Positions 1 to 6,129 of a stretch of DNA of 8,948 nt are shown here, in pieces. This DNA comes from JAAUQA01 sp036351435 (GTDB lineage: Bacteria; Pseudomonadota; Gammaproteobacteria; Competibacterales; Competibacteraceae). Position 1 is the first letter of the stretch; each line of letters begins with the position of its first letter. Both the position numbers and the translations under genes were made by a program. The stretch is from contig JAZBPA010000331.1 of assembly GCA_036351435.1 (NCBI GenBank), forward strand, positions 1 through 8,948. Direction: 5' to 3'. The notes below the pieces were generated by a model. The model was not told the origin of the DNA. It saw nothing but the letters and a program-made list of their open reading frames with translations, and ran no database searches.

Positions 1-382
1 CGGCGCTAACGCGAAAACTGTAAATGAAATGTGCGGTATCGCCAGCAAGCCGGGTAGCCTCAATGGTCAATGGTGCTTCGACGGTATCCAATACATCGGT
101 AAATAGCTTGATCTCTTTGAGCGCTGCCAAAAACGCCGCCGGCGCTTTCCGTCCAGCTCGTCTGGCACGCAAACCGCCGTGTATAGCGGTAGCCTGTGCG
201 CCGTATTCGACGGCGTGGAGTGCGGCCAAACTGTTTTGAGCCCGTAGCGGGTTATCCAGATCACGGTGCGTCGAGCTGGTGCAGACAATGGATTGATCAT
301 CCCAATCAGTGACACCATCCAGGAGACACATGGTGCCCTGATGGGGAATCAGAGTGAGAATTTCGGCTTTATCAATCAACAT
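1..382 (-). CDS. apeP: ApeP-like HotDog-fold 3-hydroxyacyl-ACP dehydratase, partial (3' end beyond the window)
   Basis: Predicted dehydratase acting on ACP-bound 3-hydroxyacyl chains during polyene elongation in the cytoplasm. 127 codons are visible, and the C-terminus is cut off by the window edge; family members are about 150 residues. The start ATG at 382-380 overlaps the stop of the upstream chain length factor gene (ATGTTGA). The N-terminus carries IPHQGTMCLLD at residues 12-22, the hallmark of this FabZ-related family, with His14 as the probable catalytic His. HAVEYGAQA at residues 56-64 supplies Glu59, the probable acidic partner. Known for the family: in aryl-polyene systems ApeP works with a second dehydratase, ApeI, and with the ketosynthase and chain length factor encoded just upstream here. 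No ribosome binding site is apparent before the ATG, so translation is probably coupled to the preceding gene. Assignment to the HotDog family is firm; the ApeP name depends on the neighbours and on the unseen remainder of the cluster. Confidence 0.85.
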   Translation of the reverse strand, partial: MLIDKAEILTLIPHQGTMCLLDGVTDWDDQSIVCTSSTHRDLDNPLRAQNSLAALHAVEYGAQATAIHGGLRARRAGRKAPAAFLAALKEIKLFTDVLDTVEAPLTIEATRLAGDTAHFIYSFRVSA

Positions 383-1170
383 GGGTGGTGTTGCACGCTT
401 ACTTGGGTATCCGGCAGATAGGGTAACAGGACTGTTTTTGTAACCCGCCGGGCCATGCATTGCAATAACGGCAAACTGCGGGCAGCTGGATTGCCGACCC
501 GTAGTGCTTCAAGGTCCTTGTCGATGAGTTGATCTTCGGGGCAACCGTCCACAATAGATACCTGTGTCAAGTGGCTGCAACTAGTGCTCACCCGTTCCGG
601 GGTTAGCACCCAAGCAACTGCGAAGGGACCGAGAATAGGTCGAAACGGGGTTAACGGTGGTGGTGGTGGGACATCATAGGTCACTAATAATACGGCTTGA
701 TTAGTGCTGTACACTAATCCCCCTGCTTCCAGCAACCCGGCAGTGAAGGAGGCATCGTAAGCCGACAGACTGATTGAAGGAGCCTGCGAACCGGTTGCGA
801 TAGACCAATAACCGGCGGGCGCGTTATGCACCGAATTGTTGAATTGGTTGGGCGACACCGGTCGTTCCGGTTGGATCAGCGCCGTGAACACCTGATCCAA
901 CGCATCTGTATCACCTCCGGAACAGGCAAACACTGATGCCAATTGGCTTGAGAGTGATTCCATACCGATAAAGGCATCTTGGGTAACATGTAAGGCTAAA
1001 CGCACGGTAAACGTGGCCCGACGCAAGCTGTTTCGATTGAGCAACTTCGGGTTCGGGCGATTTATGGGGCTGTTTTGGTAAGGCGCTTGCCCAGTCAGTA
1101 CGGCTTGGCTATCACGCCAACCGGGCAATCCGGGTGCAAGCAGGCCGGGAGAACTGAGGTAGAATTCCAT
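376..1170 (-). CDS. apeC: Beta-ketoacyl synthase-like chain length factor (ApeC type)
   Basis: A 264-residue protein resembling only the N-terminal half of a ketosynthase, the usual form of the chain length factor in aryl-polyene clusters. It is expected to be non-catalytic and to pair with the adjacent ketosynthase to set polyene length. The start MEFYLSSPG is typical of the family. The signature SPNQFNNSVHNAPAGYWSI lies at residues 106-124. The nucleophile-elbow region (SISLSAYDASF, 132-142) has Ser and Ala where a true ketosynthase has Cys, so condensation activity is not expected. Five consecutive prolines occur at 168-172. The ATG at 1170-1168 shares one base with the upstream TGA (TGATG). 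A TTG directly before it (1173-1171) would add one residue and is less likely. A GGGG run a few bases upstream may serve as ribosome binding site. The stop overlaps the ApeP-like start by 7 bases, which suggests translational coupling and a stoichiometric complex. The family call is secure; the gene symbol follows from context. Confidence 0.85.
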   Translation of the reverse strand: MEFYLSSPGLLAPGLPGWRDSQAVLTGQAPYQNSPINRPNPKLLNRNSLRRATFTVRLALHVTQDAFIGMESLSSQLASVFACSGGDTDALDQVFTALIQPERPVSPNQFNNSVHNAPAGYWSIATGSQAPSISLSAYDASFTAGLLEAGGLVYSTNQAVLLVTYDVPPPPPLTPFRPILGPFAVAWVLTPERVSTSCSHLTQVSIVDGCPEDQLIDKDLEALRVGNPAARSLPLLQCMARRVTKTVLLPYLPDTQVSVQHHPC

Positions 1171-2351
1171 CAAACCCCATGACCGAGTAGCAAGCAGCCA
1201 TTGTCCCCGCCGAAGCCAAAGGCATTAATCAGCACCCGCTGGACTTGACAGGTTCGATTTTGCAACAGAATGTTCGCCGCAAGTCCTTGCTCCACGTGTT
1301 GGGTATTGAGACTGGCAGGCATAAAGCCGTGTTCAATCATTAAGCAGGCGATGATGGCTGAAGTAATCCCTGCTGCTCCCAGCGTATGACCGGTCCAGCC
1401 TTTGGTTGAACTACAGGGTACCTGGCAACCAAACAGTGCCAAGACCGCTTGATCTTCGATAATGTCATTGGCGGGTGTTGCCGTGCCATGTAGATGAATA
1501 TAATCGACTGCAGCAGGCGTCAGATCAGCGCTTTGCAGCGCACGGTTCATCGCCAGCTTTGCCCCGGTTCCCTGAGGATGCGGGGCAGTCATATGGTAAG
1601 CGTCCAAACTCTCGCCATAACCGAGCAAACGAATGTCGCTATCCTGTGGCTCAGTTCGGCGCAGTAGTGCGAAACCCGCTGCCTCGCCGATGGATAGGCC
1701 GTCGCGATTAGCATCCCAAGGTCGGCAGGGCTGAGTGGATAATAATTGCAAGGCATTGAAGCCATACAGCGTGGTCAGGCACAAACTATCCACACCGCCA
1801 ACCACGGCAGCGTCGCAGAGTCCAGCCATTATCGCGCGATGAGCGGTGGCAAACACTTTAACGCTCGAAGAACAAGCAGTCAGCACGGCGTGGGCCGGGC
1901 CGCGTAACTCCAGAAACCGACGGGTGAAATCGGCGCAAGAGAATGCGTTATGGGTATGTTGATAATCCAGGCTGGCTGGTAATGCCCCAGTTTTGGGATC
2001 GCGGTCACGATAGGCCAGCTCCGTTTGGTGGATGCCGGAGGTCGTGGTACCGATAAACACCCCGATGCGTTCGGCCCCGAACCGGTCGCGAGCCTGTGCG
2101 ACGTTTGCAACGAAATCGTCCTGACTGAGTCCTAGTAGTGCCAAGCGATTGTTGCGGCAGTCGAAATCCGTCAGTGCCGCTGGTATTTCAACTGCTTCAA
2201 TGGCGGCTACTCGGCCAATGCAGGTGTTTAAGTAGGCGTCCTCGAAATCACAAGGCCGTAACCCACTACGGCTTTCCAAGATGGCGTTCAATGTCGCCTG
2301 CACACCGCTGCCTAGAGCGCTAGTTAATGTATAAGCTGCAACGGTCAACAT
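1170..2351 (-). CDS. apeO: Beta-ketoacyl-ACP synthase, ApeO-like ketosynthase of an aryl-polyene-type cluster
   Basis: A 393-residue FabF/FabB-type condensing enzyme predicted to extend an acyl-ACP chain with malonyl-ACP by decarboxylative Claisen condensation. The thiolase-fold catalytic set is complete: Cys160 in TACSSS (158-163), His288 in HLHGTATPAND (286-296), Lys317 and His322 in TKGWTGHTLGAAG (316-328), and the GFGGDN loop at 379-384. HGTATPAND instead of the HGTGT..ND of housekeeping FabF, together with the chain length factor encoded immediately downstream, places it in the secondary-metabolism type II polyketide group rather than primary fatty acid synthesis. In characterised aryl-polyene systems the ApeO ketosynthase forms a heterodimer with the chain length factor ApeC. 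The ATG at 2351 gives the short N-terminus (MLTVAAYTLTSALG) usual for the family; only a weak GAAG precedes it. It is the first gene of the leftward block and diverges from miaB. ApeO is chosen over the second ketosynthase ApeR because of its neighbours; the exact paralogue is less certain than the enzyme class. Confidence 0.87.
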   Translation of the reverse strand: MLTVAAYTLTSALGSGVQATLNAILESRSGLRPCDFEDAYLNTCIGRVAAIEAVEIPAALTDFDCRNNRLALLGLSQDDFVANVAQARDRFGAERIGVFIGTTTSGIHQTELAYRDRDPKTGALPASLDYQHTHNAFSCADFTRRFLELRGPAHAVLTACSSSVKVFATAHRAIMAGLCDAAVVGGVDSLCLTTLYGFNALQLLSTQPCRPWDANRDGLSIGEAAGFALLRRTEPQDSDIRLLGYGESLDAYHMTAPHPQGTGAKLAMNRALQSADLTPAAVDYIHLHGTATPANDIIEDQAVLALFGCQVPCSSTKGWTGHTLGAAGITSAIIACLMIEHGFMPASLNTQHVEQGLAANILLQNRTCQVQRVLINAFGFGGDNGCLLLGHGV

Positions 2352-2448
2352 GCTTCAGCGAACGGTGAATAGCAATCCAAGAACAGCATTTGGTATACCA
2401 TAAAGCCAATGTTAAACTGGTTCGACCTTTAGGTTTTATCATATTTCC
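2352..2448. promoter_or_regulatory. Divergent intergenic region with probable promoters for the ketosynthase operon and miaB
   Basis: These 97 bp separate two outward-reading genes and so should contain transcription starts for both. A perfect 10-bp palindrome, TGGTATACCA, lies at 2391-2400; on either strand it reads as TG-n-TATACC, like an extended -10 element. For miaB, one possible pair is TTGGTA (2390-2395), a 17-bp spacer and TAAACT (2413-2418), each matching the sigma70 consensus at 4 of 6 positions. TATCAT (2437-2442) matches the -10 consensus better but sits so close to the ATG that it would give an almost leaderless mRNA. No strong Shine-Dalgarno sequence precedes either start. These are motif matches by eye only. 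Confidence 0.35.
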
Positions 2449-3813
2449 ATGGCCCGCAAACTTTACATCAAAACCCACGGTTGTCAGATGAACGAGTACG
2501 ATTCCGCCAAAATGGTGGACGTTCTCAATGCCTCGCACGGATTTGAATTGACTGATGATCCGGCGCAAGCCGATGTGTTGCTGTTGAACACCTGCTCGAT
2601 TCGGGAAAAAGCCCAAGAGAAAGTGTTCTCCCAACTCGGCACCTGGCGATCACTCAAGGAACGTCGTCCCGAGGTGGTTATCGGGGTGGGCGGTTGCGTG
2701 GCCAGCCAGGAAGGTGCCGCTTTACAACAACGGGCACCCTTCGTCGACATCGTGTTCGGCCCGCAAACCCTGCATCGGTTACCGGCGCTGCTCAACGAAG
2801 TGCAAACTCAGCATCGAGCCGTCGTCGATGTGTCCTTTCCCGAAATCGAAAAGTTTGACAAGTTGCCAGAGCCGCGTGCCGAAGGGCCGACCGCCTATCT
2901 GTCGGTAATGGAAGGCTGTAGCAAATACTGCACCTTCTGTGTGGTGCCCTATACCCGTGGCGAAGAAGTCAGCCGACCGTTCGACGATGTGATTGCTGAA
3001 GCTGTTGCCCTGGCCGAGCAAGGCGTGCGAGAAATTAATTTGCTGGGCCAGAATGTCAATGCATACCGTGGCCCGATGGATGATGGCGAAACGGCCGATT
3101 TAGCCTTGTTGATCCAATACATCGCTGCGATTGACGGTATTGAGCGGATTCGCTATACCACTTCCCATCCTGTGGAATTTTCCGAGCGCTTGATTCAAGC
3201 CTACGCCGACGTGCCGAACTTGGCTAGTCATCTGCATCTGCCGGTACAAAGCGGCTCCGATCGCGTGTTAGCTTTGATGAAACGCGGCCATACCGCTCTG
3301 GAATATAAGGCTAAGATTCGCCGCTTGCGGGCGATCCGTCCGAACATCAGTCTATCGTCGGATTTTATCATCGGGTTTCCTGGTGAGACTGAGGCTGATT
3401 TCGAAGCAACCATGCACCTCATCGAAGACATCGGTTTCGATCAGAGTTTCAGCTTTATCTTCAGTCCGCGCCCCGGTACACCTGCTGCATCGTTGCCGGA
3501 CGAGGTGCCCCAGGCGATCAAAAAGCAACGATTAGCCCGGTTGCAAGAACGCATCAACGCGATGGCCCAAGCGATCAGCCAAAATATGATCGGCACGGTA
3601 CAGCGCGTATTGGTCGACAAGCCCTCGCGTAAAGATCCTCGCCAATTGTCCGGCCGGACCGACAACAATCGAGTGGTCAATTTTACCGGTCCCGTTCGTC
3701 TGCTCGGCCATTTCGCCGATGTGTTGATTACCGAAGCGCTGCCCAATTCCTTACGGGGCGAGCTGATTGCTTGCTCTGAACTGGAAATTGACGTCGCTGC
3801 TTTGACTGACTAA
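2449..3813 (+). CDS. miaB: tRNA-2-methylthio-N6-dimethylallyladenosine synthase (MiaB)
   Basis: Radical-SAM methylthiotransferase that converts i6A to ms2i6A at position 37 of tRNAs reading UNN codons, which supports decoding accuracy. The 454-residue length is normal. The N-terminal MTTase domain begins at the start Met and carries the three cysteines that bind the auxiliary 4Fe-4S cluster: Cys12 (THGCQMNEYDS), Cys49 (LNTCSIREKAQEK) and Cys83 (GVGGCVASQEG). The radical-SAM cluster motif is C157-x3-C161-x2-C164 (GCSKYCTFCVVPYTRG). The central domain includes LLGQNVNAY, LHLPVQSGSD and DFIIGFPGET, all typical of MiaB. The last 70 or so residues form the RNA-binding TRAM domain. The ATG at 2449 gives the standard N-terminus; only a weak AGG (2431-2433) lies upstream. 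It heads the rightward housekeeping block; the next gene begins 35 bp after its stop, the classical miaB-ybeZ order. No broken or missing motif was found. Confidence 0.98.
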   Translation: MARKLYIKTHGCQMNEYDSAKMVDVLNASHGFELTDDPAQADVLLLNTCSIREKAQEKVFSQLGTWRSLKERRPEVVIGVGGCVASQEGAALQQRAPFVDIVFGPQTLHRLPALLNEVQTQHRAVVDVSFPEIEKFDKLPEPRAEGPTAYLSVMEGCSKYCTFCVVPYTRGEEVSRPFDDVIAEAVALAEQGVREINLLGQNVNAYRGPMDDGETADLALLIQYIAAIDGIERIRYTTSHPVEFSERLIQAYADVPNLASHLHLPVQSGSDRVLALMKRGHTALEYKAKIRRLRAIRPNISLSSDFIIGFPGETEADFEATMHLIEDIGFDQSFSFIFSPRPGTPAASLPDEVPQAIKKQRLARLQERINAMAQAISQNMIGTVQRVLVDKPSRKDPRQLSGRTDNNRVVNFTGPVRLLGHFADVLITEALPNSLRGELIACSELEIDVAALTD

Positions 3814-3816
3814 TAC
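3788..3816 (+). promoter_or_regulatory. Candidate sigma70-type promoter at the end of miaB, driving ybeZ and downstream genes
   Basis: TTGACG (3788-3793, 5 of 6 matches to the -35 consensus) is followed after exactly 17 bp by TAATAC (3811-3816, 3 of 6 matches to the -10 consensus, overlapping the miaB stop codon). Transcription would begin near 3823, some 26 bases before the GTG of ybeZ. The spacing and position are apt but the -10 box is weak, so this is a candidate only. I saw no clear sigma32-type element in the same stretch. Confidence 0.35.
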
Positions 3817-3848
3817 TCTAAGGGAAAGACCCGTCACCGCCTACCAAC

Positions 3849-4805
3849 GTGGCCGAACAAGCACAAGATCTGTTATTAGAACCCTTCGATAACGTCCGCC
3901 TCGCTAACCTTTGCGGGCAACTCGACGAACACCTGCGTCAGATTGAGCATCGGTTAGGGGTGGAAATCAATAACCGCAGCAATGCGTTCCGCGTCCTTGG
4001 GGAACCTGCTGCGGTCACTATGGCGCTCACGGTGATTGATGCACTCTACAAAAGCACGGATGATGAGCCGCTGAACCCGGCCCGTGTGCATCTATTTCTG
4101 CAAGAAGCCGGCGCAGCCGATGCTATAGAGGCCGTTGATGAAATCACTATCCGCACCCACCGAGGTTTGGTACGCGGACGTGGTCCAAATCAGCAACTTT
4201 ATCTAGCCAATATCCGTCAACACGACATCAACTTCGGGGTTGGACCGGCAGGAACCGGCAAGACCTATCTGGCGGTTGCTTGTGCGGTAGAAGCCTTGGA
4301 ACGGGATTGGGTGCGTCGTCTGGTGTTGGTGCGTCCGGCGGTGGAAGCCGGTGAGCGATTGGGCTTTCTGCCCGGCGATCTGACTCAGAAAATCGATCCT
4401 TATTTGCGCCCTCTGTACGATGCCCTCTACGAGATGTTGGGGTTCGAACGGGTCGCCAAATTCATCGACCGTAATGTCATCGAAGTCGCCCCGCTGGCCT
4501 TCATGCGTGGGCGGACCTTGAACGAGTCGTTCATTATTCTCGACGAAGCCCAGAATACCACGGTCGAACAGATGAAAATGTTCCTGACCCGGATCGGCTT
4601 TGGCTCCAAAGCTGTGGTCACCGGCGATATGACCCAAATTGACTTGCCTCGCCATGCCCAATCGGGCCTACGCCACGCTACCGAGGTTTTGGAAGGGGTT
4701 GAAGGGATCAGTATGACCGCTTTCACCGCCCGCGATGTAGTCCGCCATCCCTTGGTCCAGCGTATTGTTAATGCCTACGCCCGTTATGAACAAGATCATC
4801 CATGA
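3849..4805 (+). CDS. ybeZ: PhoH-like ATPase YbeZ
   Basis: Cytoplasmic P-loop ATPase of the PhoH family; in E. coli YbeZ is a partner of YbeY and is linked to rRNA processing. The 318-residue protein has an N-terminal region of about 110 residues that resembles the YbeZ lead-in (LEPFDNVRLANLCG), then the PhoH ATPase domain: Walker A GPAGTGKT at 132-139, Walker B FIILDEAQN at 228-236, and the TGD..QID motif at 258-264. The start is a GTG at 3849; no other start codon lies between the in-frame stop at 3819-3821 and it, and the N-terminus aligns with YbeZ from there. The only Shine-Dalgarno-like string, AAGGGA at 3820-3825, is over 20 bases away, so initiation may be weak or rely on miaB translation. 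It is slightly shorter than E. coli YbeZ (about 346 residues), mainly at the ends. The stop overlaps ybeY by 4 bases (ATGA), which fits joint production with YbeY. Confidence 0.96.
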   Translation: MAEQAQDLLLEPFDNVRLANLCGQLDEHLRQIEHRLGVEINNRSNAFRVLGEPAAVTMALTVIDALYKSTDDEPLNPARVHLFLQEAGAADAIEAVDEITIRTHRGLVRGRGPNQQLYLANIRQHDINFGVGPAGTGKTYLAVACAVEALERDWVRRLVLVRPAVEAGERLGFLPGDLTQKIDPYLRPLYDALYEMLGFERVAKFIDRNVIEVAPLAFMRGRTLNESFIILDEAQNTTVEQMKMFLTRIGFGSKAVVTGDMTQIDLPRHAQSGLRHATEVLEGVEGISMTAFTARDVVRHPLVQRIVNAYARYEQDHP

Positions 4806-5272
4806 CCCTTGAACTCGACGTACAAATTGCCTTAGAAAGCCCCGGTTTGCCGGATGAACCCGACCTGCGTCGCTGGGCCGAAGCCGCCCTGACCGGAGCC
4901 GGCTACGAGAAACCGGCTGAAATCGTGATTCGCATCGTCAATGAAGCCGAAAGCGCTGCGCTCAATCACACCTATAGGCACAAGCAAGGTCCCACCAATG
5001 TATTGTCTTTCCCTTGTGAAGCGCCGCCCGAGGTCGATCTGCCGTTATTGGGCGACATCGTCATCTGTGCGCCCTTAACTTTATTGGAAGCTTCTCAGCA
5101 ACGAAAAACACCGGAGTCGCACTGGGCGCACTTAGTCATCCATGGTGTTTTACACTTGCTGGGCTATGATCATTTCGAGGACGCCCAAGCCAATGCCATG
5201 GAAACGTTGGAAACCCGGATTCTCGCCAACTTAGGTTATCCCGACCCCTACGGAGACACTGACTACTCATGA
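4802..5272 (+). CDS. ybeY: Endoribonuclease YbeY, 16S rRNA maturation factor
   Basis: Zinc-dependent single-strand endoribonuclease needed for 3'-end maturation of 16S rRNA and for late 70S ribosome quality control. The 156-residue protein carries the UPF0054 signature at 114-124: His114, His118 and His124 in HGVLHLLGYDH are the metal ligands. The other conserved block, NHTYRHKQGPTNVLSFP (55-71), includes Arg59, matching the Arg essential for E. coli YbeY activity, and LGDIVIC follows at 83-89. The ATG at 4802 overlaps the ybeZ stop (ATGA) and its own stop overlaps the ybeX start in the same way. It lacks a recognisable ribosome binding site, so re-initiation after ybeZ is the simplest model. 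Length and all catalytic residues are normal. Confidence 0.97.
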   Translation: MTLELDVQIALESPGLPDEPDLRRWAEAALTGAGYEKPAEIVIRIVNEAESAALNHTYRHKQGPTNVLSFPCEAPPEVDLPLLGDIVICAPLTLLEASQQRKTPESHWAHLVIHGVLHLLGYDHFEDAQANAMETLETRILANLGYPDPYGDTDYS

Positions 5273-6129
5273 AGGAAGACCGATCCGACTCGAACGGCGC
5301 CCACCGATCTTGGTTGGAACGACTCAGTTTTGCGCTGTTAGGAGAGCCTAAAGATCAGGATGAACTGTTAGAGATGCTGCGCGATGCCCAGCAACGGGAT
5401 TTGCTGGATCTGGATGCCCTGGGCATGATGGAAGGGGTCATGCAGGTTTCGGAAATGCAAGTCCGGGATGTAATGATTCCGCGTGGTCAGATTGTGGTGA
5501 TTGAGCGGGATTGGAACCTGGAACGGATACTGACCGAAGTGCTGGAATCCGGTCATTCACGCTTCCCGGTGATTGGGGAAAGCCGTGATGATGTAGTGGG
5601 TATTCTGTTGGTCAAGGATCTGTTGCGCCACATCGTGACCGGAAAAGACCCGTTCAAGGTGGAAGAGTTGCTGCGCCCGGCCAAGTTTATCCCGGAAAGT
5701 AAACGACTTAACGCGTTGCTCAAAGAATTCCGCAGTACCCGTTTGCATATGGCCATTGTCGTCGATGAGTATGGCGGCGTGGCGGGTTTAGTGACCATCG
5801 AAGACGTGCTGGAGCAAATCGTCGGCGAAATTGATGATGAACATGATATTGACGAAGAAGGCCCCGCGATTCGGTTACAGGGAAACAATAAATTCATTGT
5901 CAAGGCACTGACTCCAGTGGAAGAATTTAACGAGTTTTTCAAAACCGATCTCAGTGACGAGAAGGCCGACACCGTCGGCGGATTAGTAATGATGGAACTG
6001 GGGCGTTTACCCAAACGTGGCGAGGTTGTCGAGTTGGATGCCTTCCGCTTTCAAGTATTGCGTGCCGATAACCGCCGTTTACATCTGTTGGAGTTGACGC
6101 TGCGCGACGAGCAGAACGCGCAACCCTAG
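5269..6129 (+). CDS. ybeX: CBS-pair protein YbeX (CorC/HlyC family)
   Basis: Soluble 286-residue member of the CorC/HlyC family, historically tied to magnesium and cobalt efflux with CorA and more recently, in E. coli, to ribosome metabolism. There is no N-terminal DUF21 membrane domain, which distinguishes it from the YfjD/YtfL-type transporters. Two CBS domains occupy roughly 65-190: the first starts at VRDVMIPR (65-72) with SRFPVIGES (97-105), and the second contains MAIVVDEYGGVAGLVTIEDV (161-180), the strongest family signature. An acidic linker (GEIDDEHDIDEEG, 186-198) leads to the C-terminal CorC/HlyC transporter-associated domain (about 200-280; ADTVGGLVM at 233-241). The ATG overlaps the ybeY stop (ATGA) and the TAG stop shares a base with the GTG of lnt. 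The acidic linker could bind divalent cations, but that is inference. The product name corC is also used for this gene. Confidence 0.95.
   Translation: MKEDRSDSNGAHRSWLERLSFALLGEPKDQDELLEMLRDAQQRDLLDLDALGMMEGVMQVSEMQVRDVMIPRGQIVVIERDWNLERILTEVLESGHSRFPVIGESRDDVVGILLVKDLLRHIVTGKDPFKVEELLRPAKFIPESKRLNALLKEFRSTRLHMAIVVDEYGGVAGLVTIEDVLEQIVGEIDDEHDIDEEGPAIRLQGNNKFIVKALTPVEEFNEFFKTDLSDEKADTVGGLVMMELGRLPKRGEVVELDAFRFQVLRADNRRLHLLELTLRDEQNAQP

Noticed and set aside
24..239. Open frame of 71 codons on the plus strand at the left edge
   Set aside because: It lies antisense to the ApeP-like gene, whose conserved PH.G.MCLLD and HAVEY motifs show the minus strand is coding; the product has no recognisable features.
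655..670. GGT repeat as a CRISPR or regulatory repeat
   Set aside because: It is a short codon repeat encoding the proline run in the chain length factor, with no spacers or further copies.
1170..2351. Ketosynthase as housekeeping FabF or FabB
   Set aside because: The adjacent half-length chain length factor and ApeP-like dehydratase, and HGTATPAND at the first active-site His, point to a secondary type II system; no fabG, acpP or fabD lies next to it in the window.
2320..2634. Minus-strand open frame of 104 codons crossing the ketosynthase start and the miaB start
   Set aside because: It covers the intergenic region and the antisense of the MiaB cluster-binding region; its sequence resembles no family I know and it is best read as a shadow frame.
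3821..3833. GGG-AAAGA-CCC hairpin between miaB and ybeZ as a terminator
   Set aside because: The stem is only about 3 bp and has no T-run after it, so it is not a rho-independent terminator.
4203..4661. Minus-strand open frame of 152 codons inside ybeZ
   Set aside because: It is entirely antisense to the ATPase core with Walker A and B motifs; no plausible start signal or protein family.
5553..6014. Minus-strand open frame of 153 codons inside ybeX
   Set aside because: It is antisense to the CBS pair and C-terminal domain, and its Ser/Thr-rich composition is what a shadow of that frame would give.
5269..6129. ybeX as a membrane-bound CNNM/YfjD-type transporter
   Set aside because: The protein begins with a hydrophilic region and CBS domains and has no DUF21 membrane segment.
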